7,474 bases of DNA. Origin: DATGYC01 sp035298385. Lineage in GTDB: Bacteria; Bacillota; Sulfobacillia; Symbiobacteriales; Symbiobacteriaceae. A model generated the notes under the pieces. It saw only the letters and a list, made by a program, of their open reading frames with translations. It did not search any database and was not told the DNA's origin. The stretch covers positions 1-7,474 of the forward strand of contig DATGYC010000337.1 in assembly GCA_035298385.1 (NCBI GenBank). The letters run 5' to 3'. Numbering within the stretch: the first letter of the stretch is position 1; each line of letters begins with the position of its first letter. The position numbers and the translations under genes are program-made. Shown one piece after another: positions 1 through 4,991 of the stretch.

Positions 1-27
1 CCAGCGTCGGGCGCTGCCCTCGTCTAA
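1..27 (+). CDS. Possible C-terminal end of an upstream gene
   Basis: The frame beginning at base 1 reads PASGAALV and then TAA at 25-27, immediately before the Shine-Dalgarno of the next gene. That spacing would suit the end of an operon partner about 22 bases upstream. Eight codons are too few to prove coding, and the same bases could form a small hairpin (CAGCG at 2-6 with CGCTG at 12-16). Function cannot be assigned. Confidence 0.25.
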   Translation, partial: PASGAALV

Positions 28-49
28 GCGAAAGAGGAGGAGTCGTCGG

Positions 50-424
50 ATGGCACTCATCGCACCAGAGGTCAAGCGCTTTATCGAGGGCCGGGATCAC
101 CTTGGTTGGGTCTGCACCGTGGACAGCAAGGGGATGCCGAACGTGAGTCCCCGCTTTGTCCTTGAGATCGGCCCGGACTGGGTCGCCTGGGGCAACAGCT
201 TTACAAACAAGACCTTCTACAACATGGGGCAGAACTCGTCGGTGACGGTGGGCTTTGCGGATTATGACCGGCGGACTGGGTACGAGCTCTCCGGCCGGGT
301 CGAGCTGATCGGGAGCGGCGAGCTCTTTGACCGGGTCTGTGCCAAGGTGATGGCCAAGGGCTTCCCGCGGGCCAACAAGGTCTCCGTGCTGACGGTGACG
401 CAGGTTCGAAACCTGGCGAAGTAA
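50..424 (+). CDS. Pyridoxamine 5'-phosphate oxidase family protein (FMN-binding split barrel)
   Basis: A 124-residue protein with the layout of the short stand-alone split-barrel flavoproteins: an N-terminal helix (EVKRFIEG), a first strand that reads WVCTVDSKGMPNVSPRF (residues ~20-36), the central WVAWGNSFTNKTFYNM segment (residues ~44-59, the region that contacts FMN phosphate in relatives), a VTVGFADYDRRTGYELSG strand pair, and a VSVLTVTQVRNL C-terminal strand. Members are dimeric cytoplasmic proteins that bind FMN or related cofactors and reduce or sense small molecules; the substrate is not predictable here. The ATG is preceded by GAGGAGGAG (34-42) at about 8 bases. The gene is followed directly by a strong GC hairpin. 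The family assignment is good, the exact function unknown. Length is typical for the family. Confidence 0.85.
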   Translation: MALIAPEVKRFIEGRDHLGWVCTVDSKGMPNVSPRFVLEIGPDWVAWGNSFTNKTFYNMGQNSSVTVGFADYDRRTGYELSGRVELIGSGELFDRVCAKVMAKGFPRANKVSVLTVTQVRNLAK

Positions 425-426
425 AG

Positions 427-458
427 GGCGGGCGCTCCCACCGTAGGGGGCGCCCGCC
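427..458 (+). terminator. GC-rich terminator-like hairpin after the split-barrel gene
   Basis: Thirteen base pairs with one G-U wobble (427-439 with 446-458) around a six-base loop, starting 2 bases after the TAA. No U-run follows, so it is a U-tract-poor terminator or an mRNA 3' stabiliser. The 3' arm is part of a 27-bp sequence that recurs at 1928-1954. Confidence 0.6.
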
Positions 459-473
459 TCGTACGTTGGGGCC
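447..473 (+). repeat. 27-bp intergenic repeat, copy 1
   Basis: Identical over 27 bases to 1928-1954: GGGGCGCCCGCC, then TCGTACGTTGGGGCC. Both copies begin 22-24 bases after a stop codon and supply the 3' arm of a hairpin whose 5' arms differ. Confidence 0.85.
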
Positions 474-491
474 TGCGATTGCGAGAAGGCA

Positions 492-520
492 GCAGGAGAA
501 GCGAGCAAGAAGGTGGAATT
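492..520 (+). other. Shared upstream motif, copy 1 (GCAGGAGAA, then GGTGGAATT)
   Basis: GCAGGAGAAGCG starts 62 bases before the M48 peptidase start codon. GGTGGAA begins exactly 20 bases after the motif start, the same spacing as in the copy at 1984-2011. The role is unknown; it may be a 5' untranslated regulatory element or part of a dispersed repeat. Confidence 0.45.
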
Positions 521-553
521 TGCCAACATTCCCTGCGACCAGGAGGCCCCCTC

Positions 554-1903
554 ATGCGAAGCACCCTTCGACTTCTCGCCGCTGTACTCGGTCTCCCGCT
601 TCTGGCCCTTGTGACCGCCACCCTCACCCGCTCCTATGCCACGACGGAAGCAACGCAATCCCTCACCCATGAGGCCCTTCTTGCGGGGGGCATCGGACTG
701 CTGCTGAGCGGCGCGATCTGGGGCGCTGAGCGCCTCGTCAAGCGACACTTCGCCCTGCTGTGGCGCCTCTTCGCTCCGCTTCTCTGGCTGACCCTCGCCA
801 CGGCTCTGCTGCTGGTCCCACTACACGCGGCACTGCTCTTGCATTCGATCTGGGCGATCCTCTTCTTCGTCACGACGATTCGCAATGAGCTGGTCCTCAT
901 GGCGACGGGATTCCTGCTGATCGGCCTCGCCCTGTACCTGTACGGGACGGTCAGCGCCGCCTTCTACATCGTCTGGGCGCTGATCCGGTCCTTTCGGCAT
1001 CAGCGCTACCGCCCCGCGGGTGCCCTAGCGACGCCGGAGACCTACCCGCGCCTGTGGGAACTCGTGCGGGTGATCGCCGGGCGCCTCGGTTGCCCCCCGC
1101 CCGATCAGATCATCCTCCTGCTGGAGTCCGATCTCTTTGTAACAGAGCAGCCGGTCTGGTTCGGCAATGAGCGCCGAACGGGGCGCACCATGGCCCTCTC
1201 CCTCTCGGCCATGCACCTGCTGACTGAGGCCGAGTTCTCGGCGGTGATCGCCCACGAGATGGCCCATCTGGGCGCCCGGGATACCGCACTGCTCCACCGC
1301 TACGCCCCCATCTTGCACCGGTCGAAACAGATCTACCAGTTCCTTGCGGTGAAGGCACAGAACACCGTGTTCCGCACCCTCGGCCTGTTGCCGGCCATGA
1401 AACTCCTGCAACACTTCCACGCCAGTTTTACGCGCGCAAGTAGCAGCGAGAGTCGCAAGCGGGAGTACGCGGCGGATGCCGCCTCGCTGGGCTTTGTGCC
1501 CGCAAGGGTGATCGGTGCAGCCTTGGTCAAGCTCCACGCTGCCTCCGAGACCTGGGGGGACGTCATCCACCGGTTCTGGAACGGCTCGCGTCCAGTTGAT
1601 AACGGCGCCCGCCTCTTTGCGGCGCTGGCCCGTCAGGCAGCGACCCCGGAGCGAATCGCCGATCTGACTGGCAAGACGGTCGCCCATCCGTTCGACACCC
1701 ATCCCTCCCTGCACGAGCGGCTGACGGCCCTTGACCTCACGCTGGCGGCGGCGAGCGACGGGATCGACCTAGAGCCCGCCGATGCGGCCATCGCCCTGGT
1801 TCCCGATGCCGAAGAGCTCGAAGAGGCGCTGACAGAAGGGGTGCGCGAGTGGGTGCGGCTGACCTGGAATGATCAATGGTGGCGCTATCGCGGTCCAAGG
1901 TAA
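554..1903 (+). CDS. Membrane-anchored M48 family zinc metallopeptidase
   Basis: A 449-residue integral-membrane peptidase of the Ste24/HtpX superfamily (M48). Hydrophobic segments lie at about residues 5-24, 41-57, 72-107 and 112-145, followed by a catalytic domain with the zinc motif HEMAH at residues 234-238 (H234 and H238 as ligands, E235 catalytic). The third ligand, E304, sits in EYAAD, whose D308 is also conserved in the family. A conserved THPS motif at 382-385 lies in the HPFDTHPSLHERL segment. Such enzymes cleave membrane or misfolded proteins. I chose ATG 554 because AGGAGG (541-546) lies 7 bases before it; an in-frame TTG at 479 has no comparable ribosome binding site. The last ~40 residues form an acidic tail (DAEELEEALTEG) and then WRYRGPR. 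All catalytic residues are present, so it should be active; the substrate is unknown. Confidence 0.9.
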   Translation: MRSTLRLLAAVLGLPLLALVTATLTRSYATTEATQSLTHEALLAGGIGLLLSGAIWGAERLVKRHFALLWRLFAPLLWLTLATALLLVPLHAALLLHSIWAILFFVTTIRNELVLMATGFLLIGLALYLYGTVSAAFYIVWALIRSFRHQRYRPAGALATPETYPRLWELVRVIAGRLGCPPPDQIILLLESDLFVTEQPVWFGNERRTGRTMALSLSAMHLLTEAEFSAVIAHEMAHLGARDTALLHRYAPILHRSKQIYQFLAVKAQNTVFRTLGLLPAMKLLQHFHASFTRASSSESRKREYAADAASLGFVPARVIGAALVKLHAASETWGDVIHRFWNGSRPVDNGARLFAALARQAATPERIADLTGKTVAHPFDTHPSLHERLTALDLTLAAASDGIDLEPADAAIALVPDAEELEEALTEGVREWVRLTWNDQWWRYRGPR

Positions 1904-1909
1904 GATGAA

Positions 1910-1936
1910 GGGCGGCCCTCCTTGCGAGGGGCGCCC
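1910..1936 (+). terminator. GC-rich terminator-like hairpin after the M48 gene
   Basis: A five-pair outer stem (1910-1914 with 1932-1936) and a five-pair inner stem (1916-1920 with 1926-1930), separated by one G-G mismatch, around a 5-base loop. It starts 6 bases after the TAA. No U-tract follows. It overlaps the second copy of the 27-bp repeat. Confidence 0.5.
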
Positions 1937-1954
1937 GCCTCGTACGTTGGGGCC
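1928..1954 (+). repeat. 27-bp intergenic repeat, copy 2
   Basis: Exact match to 447-473, at an equivalent place (24 bases after a stop codon and about 95 bases before the next start). Confidence 0.85.
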
Positions 1955-1983
1955 CATATACCTGCAGGCTGGACGCCAGACAG

Positions 1984-2011
1984 GCAGGAGAAACGCTCGG
2001 TCTGGTGAAAA
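1984..2011 (+). other. Shared upstream motif, copy 2 (GCAGGAGAA, then GGTGAAAA)
   Basis: GCAGGAGAAACG starts 65 bases before the DUF2726 start codon, with GGTGAAAA beginning 20 bases after the motif start, matching the element at 492-520 in sequence, spacing and distance to the gene. Confidence 0.45.
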
Positions 2012-2048
2012 GGTTCTGATTGATTCGTACATAGAAGGAGCGACCAGC

Positions 2049-2603
2049 GTGGCCAACCAAGGTTGCCTAGGGTTCCTCTTCAATCTCTTCGGGATCGCCG
2101 GCCCAGCGGCACCGAACTCCCTGCCGTACCGCACCAGGGAGAGCCTACTCACCCCAGGTGAACAGCCGTTCTACCCAGTCCTTCGCCTCGCCGTCGGTAG
2201 CAGCTACCAGATCTGCCCCAAGGTCCGCCTTGCCGACCTCTTTGCAGTCAAGCCCTACAACCAGGCCTACCAGAACAAGCTCTTGCCGATGCACATCGAC
2301 TTCTTACTCTGCGACCCCGTCACTCTGCGGCCTGTCGCCGGGGTCGAGCTGGACGATCGCAGCCATGAGCGCAATGATGCCCAGAGGCGCGACCGGTTCA
2401 AGGACAACCTCTTCGAGTCCGCCGGTCTTCCCCTCATCCGCATCCCCAATCGTCGTTCGTATGACCCCCACGAGATTCGAGAGACCCTGCTCCAGCGGAT
2501 TGGCCACAGGGTCACCTACGAAGCGGTCGCACCCAGACAGAAGGCCACCTCAGGCCCGGTCGCACCAACGCCGATCGTGGGCGGGCGCAAGCCGCTCAAG
2601 TAG
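2049..2603 (+). CDS. DUF2726 family protein, PD-(D/E)XK nuclease-like
   Basis: A 184-residue protein. After a short hydrophobic N-terminus (GCLGFLFNLFGIAG, residues 5-18, perhaps a membrane-contacting helix) comes the DUF2726 core: SLLTPGEQPFY (32-42, E38), ICPKVRLADLF (55-65), HIDFLLCD (82-89, D84), AGVELDDRSH (97-106, E100, D102, D103) and AGLPLIRIPNRRSYD (125-139). The D...ExD arrangement resembles the metal site of restriction-like PD-(D/E)XK folds, as in Vsr-type endonucleases, so nucleic-acid cleavage or binding is an inference. Start: GTG 2049, preceded by GAAGGAG (2033-2039); the longer in-frame upstream ATG at 1869 lies inside the M48 gene and would translate the hairpin, so it was rejected. 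The C-terminal ~25 residues are a flexible basic Pro/Gly/Ala tail. The glutaredoxin-like gene starts 48 bases downstream, so the two are probably co-transcribed. Confidence 0.85.
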   Translation: MANQGCLGFLFNLFGIAGPAAPNSLPYRTRESLLTPGEQPFYPVLRLAVGSSYQICPKVRLADLFAVKPYNQAYQNKLLPMHIDFLLCDPVTLRPVAGVELDDRSHERNDAQRRDRFKDNLFESAGLPLIRIPNRRSYDPHEIRETLLQRIGHRVTYEAVAPRQKATSGPVAPTPIVGGRKPLK

Positions 2604-2651
2604 GCGGGGCAGACTGAGGGAGAGAACTCCGACCACAAAGGAGGATGGCAG

Positions 2652-2891
2652 ATGGAGAGGGTCATCCTCTACACGATCGACGGCTGACGGGCCTGCCATG
2701 ATGAGAGAGCGTGGCTCTCTCGCCAGGGGATTCCGTTTGAGGAGCGCAACGTTAACCGGAACCGGGAGTTCGCCAGGGAGTTGGTGGCGAAGGGCTACAT
2801 GTCCCTGCCGGTCACGATCATCGGCGAGCGGGAGATTGTCGGCTTCCAGTTTACGAAGCTGCAAGAGGAACTGGGACTGGAGCAACCATAA
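2652..2891 (+). CDS. Glutaredoxin-like selenoprotein with in-frame UGA (UxxC active site)
   Basis: Seventy-nine codons if TGA at 2685-2687 is read as selenocysteine. N-terminal strand MERVILYTIDG, then U12-R13-A14-C15-H16 at the position of the glutaredoxin CxxC, a helix (DERAWLSRQG), IPFEERNV (27-34), a second helix, the cis-proline loop SLPVTIIG (51-58, P53), REIVGF (60-65, the usual G64-F65), and a final helix KLQEELG. This is the complete thioredoxin fold of the NrdH/Grx-type redoxins, which reduce disulfides with electrons from thioredoxin reductase or glutathione. The ATG has AAAGGAGG at 2637-2644, seven bases upstream. The sequence on both sides of the TGA is uninterrupted and conserved-looking, and a SECIS-like hairpin follows. 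Selenocysteine glutaredoxins with UxxC are known from clostridial relatives (recalled). Alternatives are a pseudogene or a sequencing error changing TGC or TGT to TGA. A standard gene caller would give only an 11-residue product and skip it. Confidence 0.82.
2692..2727 (+). promoter_or_regulatory. Bacterial SECIS-like stem-loop
   Basis: A perfect 8-bp stem GAGAGAGC (2703-2710) with GCTCTCTC (2714-2721) closes a GUG loop (2711-2713). A 4-bp outer stem, CCTG (2692-2695) with CAGG (2724-2727), lies beyond an asymmetric internal loop. Twenty-three bases separate the TGA from the apical loop, and the loop begins with G. As I recall the general bacterial SECIS model, the loop is small, has a G in its first two positions, and lies about 16-37 bases from the UGA, so this fits. 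The stem lies inside the coding region and would bind SelB. The stem uses AGA (Arg19) and TCT (Ser23), A/T-richer choices than expected in this GC-rich gene. Confidence 0.75.
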
Positions 2892-2895
2892 CCAA

Positions 2896-2919
2896 AGGGC
2901 GCCCCCTGTGGGGCGCCCT
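2896..2919 (+). terminator. Terminator hairpin after the glutaredoxin-like gene
   Basis: A perfect 10-bp stem AGGGCGCCCC (2896-2905) with GGGGCGCCCT (2910-2919) and a CTGT loop, four bases after the TAA, followed by pyrimidine-rich CTTCCGCCC with few Us. Its position supports the end of a real gene at 2891. Confidence 0.75.
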
Positions 2920-2947
2920 CTTCCGCCCATCAACCTTGGTCCCGATG

Positions 2948-3006
2948 CGCTCGGTCCCAGTTTGCATGGATGGGCCCCGCCCAAGGTGGCAAAAGGGGAC
3001 CGAGCG
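2948..3006. repeat. Long imperfect hairpin 1 (palindromic repeat)
   Basis: An 11-bp perfect stem CGCTCGGTCCC (2948-2958) with GGGACCGAGCG (2996-3006), then a 2x2 internal loop (AG opposite AG), then a 5-bp TTTGC/GCAAA stem (2961-2965 with 2989-2993). The 23-base loop contains a further small stem, TGGGC/GCCCA. It shares its arm sequence CTCGGTCC...TTTGCATG with hairpin 2. Confidence 0.75.
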
Positions 3007-3053
3007 ATTGATTTGACCCTGGTTTTGGGCCAAGAAGCTAGTTGTCGCCACCT

Positions 3054-3108
3054 CTCGGTCCAACTTTGCATGCCAAACCAAGGCGTGCGCTTGCAAAGAC
3101 GGACCGAG
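3054..3108. repeat. Long imperfect hairpin 2 (palindromic repeat)
   Basis: An 8-bp stem CTCGGTCC (3054-3061) with GGACCGAG (3101-3108), a 2x2 internal loop (AA opposite AC), then a 7-bp stem CTTTGCA (3064-3070) with TGCAAAG (3092-3098). The architecture is the same as the element at 2948-3006, and the left arms match at 17 of 19 bases. Confidence 0.75.
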
Positions 3109-3150
3109 CCCGCCAGCCCGCCAGCCCGCCAGCCCGCCAGCCCGCCAGCC
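3107..3150. repeat. Tandem repeat, 5.5 copies of AGCCCGCC
   Basis: Perfect 8-bp units from 3107 to 3150, abutting hairpin 2. This looks like a slippage-prone simple repeat and is likely variable between strains. Confidence 0.9.
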
Positions 3151-3169
3151 ACTTGCCCCCGCATCACCA

Positions 3170-3204
3170 AGAGGCGCCCCGGGGATAACCCCAGGGCGCC
3201 CTCT
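3170..3204 (-). terminator. Terminator hairpin of the peptidase/zinc-protein pair
   Basis: A long stem: AGAGGC (3170-3175) with the 3198-3204 arm around one bulged C (3199), GCCC (3176-3179) with GGGC (3194-3197), one C-A mismatch, then GGGG (3181-3184) with CCCC (3189-3192), and an ATAA loop. On the minus strand it starts one base after the TAG of the small cysteine-rich gene. There is no U-tract. Confidence 0.6.
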
Positions 3205-3205
3205 C

Positions 3206-3526
3206 CTATTCCCAGCGCCCTTCCATACACCGCTCCGACGCCATCCGGGCCTTCGCCGTCACCAGACAGCCGCAGGCGCCACAGACCGGCTCCCCCACCA
3301 CCCGATAGATCGCCCTCACCCCGGCACTCTCCTGCGGGGCTGAGCGCGCGGAGTCCGCGGAAAGTGCCGGGCTGTTGGGGTTCTGCACCAAGAGTGGGCA
3401 CCCCTCGCAAGCCGCCAGCCGCTTCGCCAGCGTCGCCTCATCCACCACCGGAAAGCCCGCCTTCGCCCAGACCGCGAGTGACTTCGTCGCCCGGGCTACC
3501 AGCTTACCAAGTGACTCCCCAGCCAT
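3206..3526 (-). CDS. Small six-cysteine putative zinc-binding protein
   Basis: A 106-residue soluble protein. After a basic/hydrophobic N-terminal helix region (residues 1-30), cysteines appear as C40-EG-C43, then C82-GA-C85-G-C87 and C100 in the tail ERCMEGRWE. The layout CxxC...CxxCxC...C before a GRW ending resembles a recurrent class of small uncharacterised proteins, often found near phage or accessory genes, whose cysteines probably bind zinc (inference). In relatives I recall, the last cysteine is usually followed by proline; here it is Met. Residues 46-75 are a low-complexity Ser/Ala/Pro linker. The start ATG overlaps the peptidase stop in TGATG (shared base 3526), implying translational coupling. 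Function unknown; the coding call rests on the coupling, the cysteine pattern and the terminator one base after the stop. Confidence 0.75.
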   Translation of the reverse strand: MAGESLGKLVARATKSLAVWAKAGFPVVDEATLAKRLAACEGCPLLVQNPNSPALSADSARSAPQESAGVRAIYRVVGEPVCGACGCLVTAKARMASERCMEGRWE

Positions 3527-4884
3527 CAGTAGCCACCGAACTTCTGCAGGAGGAGGGCCATGTGCAGGATCCCCTTGCGGAAGTCAGCCAGCCGGATGTT
3601 CTCGTTCGGGGCATGGGCCCGCGAGCCAAAGTAGCCCGAGCCGGTCGAGACGATCGGCAACTTCAGGAACTCGCCGAAGGGATGCATCGGCCCCGTCCCC
3701 GCCGACGAGAGATGGTAGACCGGCTCCGTCCCCCAGGCCTCACGGGCCGTCTCAACCACCTGCGCCACGAACGGATCGGTCGGGTCGGTCCAGTAGGCGA
3801 ACTGCCCGGACTGCAGTTCGACCGCAACATCAGCAAAGCCCTGGGCAGCCAGATAGGCCTTCGTCGACTCGTAGATCGCAAACGGATCCATCCCCGGCAC
3901 CAGACGGCAGTCGATCTTCGCGTGCGCCTGCTTGGGCAGGACCGTCTTTGAGCCCTCGCCGGTGTAGCCGGACTCCAGCCCGCAGATCGTGCAGGTCGGC
4001 CGGAAGACCAGCGCCTCGATCGGATCGAAGCCAAACTGCTCGGTCAAGAGCGGCCGTTCGATCCCGTAGATCTCCTTTAGTTCCGCCGGATAGAACGGGA
4101 TCTGCGCTGCAACCGCCCGCTGGGCCTCCGTCGGCGGGGTGATCCCGTCGTAGAAGCCGGGGATCTTCACCTGCCCATCCGGATCCTTCAGGGAAGCGAG
4201 CGCCCAGGTGAGGCGCCAGGCGGGGTTGTCGACGACGGCAGCATTCGCCGAGTGCAGGTCGACGGCGCCGTGCTTCACGTTGAGTAGCATGTAGGCCATG
4301 CCCTTGATGCCGCCGTAGAGGTTGGGGCGCCCGTCCTTGTCGGCGCCGCCAAACTCCCAGATGCAGGCGTCGGCCTTGAAGAGATCGGCGTAACGCTCCA
4401 GTGCCGCCGGCAGGGCGAGGGAGCCGATCTCCTCCTCCCCCTCGATCAGGAACTTGACCCGGCAGGGGAGCTTGCCCCCGTTGGCGGCCTGCACCGCCCG
4501 GATGGCGGCGAGGCGTGCGGCGATCTCGCCCTTGTTGTCCGAGACGCCGCGGCCGAAGATCTTCCCTTCCTTAACCTCGCCACGCCACGGATCTAGCGTC
4601 CACTCCTCGAGCGGCTCGGCCGGCTGGACGTCGTAGTGATTGTAGAAGAGGAGCGTCCGGGCGGAGTCGCCCTCGAACTCGGCGTAGATGATCGGGTTCC
4701 CCAGTACGCCCTCGGTCAGAACCCGGGCGGTACCGCCGCTGGCCTCGATCAGCCGGACGACGATGGCGACGGTCTCGGGGATGCCGAGGTTCTGGGCGGC
4801 GACGCTCGGCTGCTGGATCAGGGTCTGCAGTTCGGCGAGGGCGCGATCAAACTCGGCCTCTACCAAGGAACAAAGGTCAGACAT
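3526..4884 (-). CDS. M20 family metallopeptidase (dipeptidase type)
   Basis: A 452-residue cytoplasmic di-zinc peptidase of the M20 (CNDP/DapE/ArgE) family. The first zinc motif is H83-Y-D85-VQP, the bridging aspartate is D116 in SDNKG, and the catalytic/ligand glutamates fall in EGEEEIGS (E150-E151). The dimerisation (lid) domain occupies about residues 190-330, with the conserved GGIKG (190-194) near its start and HAKIDCRLVPG near its end. The C-terminal zinc histidine is H424 in SRAHAPNEN. All metal ligands are present, and length and order match dipeptidases that hydrolyse short peptides; the exact substrate (dipeptide, carnosine-like or acylated amino acid) is not readable. GGAGGGG lies 7 bases before the ATG. 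It is the first gene of a two-gene unit ending in the small cysteine-rich gene. Confidence 0.93.
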   Translation of the reverse strand: MSDLCSLVEAEFDRALAELQTLIQQPSVAAQNLGIPETVAIVVRLIEASGGTARVLTEGVLGNPIIYAEFEGDSARTLLFYNHYDVQPAEPLEEWTLDPWRGEVKEGKIFGRGVSDNKGEIAARLAAIRAVQAANGGKLPCRVKFLIEGEEEIGSLALPAALERYADLFKADACIWEFGGADKDGRPNLYGGIKGMAYMLLNVKHGAVDLHSANAAVVDNPAWRLTWALASLKDPDGQVKIPGFYDGITPPTEAQRAVAAQIPFYPAELKEIYGIERPLLTEQFGFDPIEALVFRPTCTICGLESGYTGEGSKTVLPKQAHAKIDCRLVPGMDPFAIYESTKAYLAAQGFADVAVELQSGQFAYWTDPTDPFVAQVVETAREAWGTEPVYHLSSAGTGPMHPFGEFLKLPIVSTGSGYFGSRAHAPNENIRLADFRKGILHMALLLQKFGGY

Positions 4885-4924
4885 GCGAGGACCCCTCCCA
4901 ACACGTTTCGTATCTCAAAGGGTT

Positions 4925-4940
4925 GGCGGTTCGGCCCGCC
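4925..4940. other. Small hairpin in the leader of the M20 peptidase gene
   Basis: GGCGG (4925-4929) pairs with CCGCC (4936-4940) around TTCGGC, about 40 bases upstream of the peptidase start. On the minus strand, GGCAGGGAATGGCGG includes this stem and begins 66 bases before the start codon, which loosely resembles the GCAGGA motif ahead of two other genes here. I could not identify a convincing promoter. Confidence 0.3.
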
Positions 4941-4960
4941 ATTCCCTGCCAGACAGGTAA

Positions 4961-4984
4961 AAGACCCAGGCCGCCCTGGGTCTT
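4961..4984 (-). terminator. Intrinsic terminator of the LysR-methyltransferase unit
   Basis: A perfect 10-bp stem (4961-4970 with 4975-4984) and a 4-base loop. On the minus strand it is followed by a short U-run (TTTT in all, counting the end of the stem) and sits just past the methyltransferase stop. This is the most classical intrinsic terminator in the window. Confidence 0.85.
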
Positions 4985-4991
4985 CGCCTAC

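Larger units (their letters stand above)
2892..3205. other. Structured non-coding region between convergent gene sets
   Basis: I see no credible gene in these 314 bases. In order they hold the hairpin at 2896-2919, two homologous imperfect hairpins (2948-3006, 3054-3108), an 8-bp tandem repeat (3107-3150), and the GC hairpin at 3170-3204 that ends the minus-strand pair. Long open frames crossing it on both strands are artefacts of GC-rich sequence and of the tandem repeat. Confidence 0.7.

Noticed and set aside
492..530. T-box leader ahead of the M48 gene, because of AAGGTGGAA
   Set aside because: There is no specifier stem, no room for Stem I, and no matching terminator/antiterminator pair; the downstream gene is not an amino-acid gene.
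1025..1714. 229-codon minus-strand open frame inside the M48 gene
   Set aside because: It is antisense to a well-supported metallopeptidase with intact HEMAH and EYAAD motifs; no domain or start signal was seen.
2652..2891. Treating the glutaredoxin-like gene as a simple pseudogene
   Set aside because: It has only one defect, and that defect is TGA at the catalytic cysteine; the ribosome binding site, frame, fold landmarks, SECIS-like stem and terminator are all intact. The possibility is kept as the alternative.
3107..3150. CRISPR-like array
   Set aside because: The units are 8 bp, contiguous and without spacers; it is a simple tandem repeat.
2550..3410. 286-codon minus-strand open frame over the glutaredoxin-like gene and the intergenic hairpins
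   Set aside because: Its translation includes GGLAGWRAGGLAG from the 8-bp tandem repeat, runs through two hairpins and a terminator, and has no family features.
3526..3528. UGA at the end of the M20 peptidase as a second selenocysteine site
   Set aside because: The peptidase is complete at its normal C-terminus, and the TGA overlaps a start codon for the next gene in a classical TGATG coupling; no SECIS-like stem follows.
2158..3951. 597-codon plus-strand open frame
   Set aside because: It crosses the real DUF2726, glutaredoxin-like and M20 regions in the wrong frame, is a Ser/Arg/Pro-rich low-complexity translation, and has no ribosome binding site. It exists because GC-rich DNA lacks stop codons.
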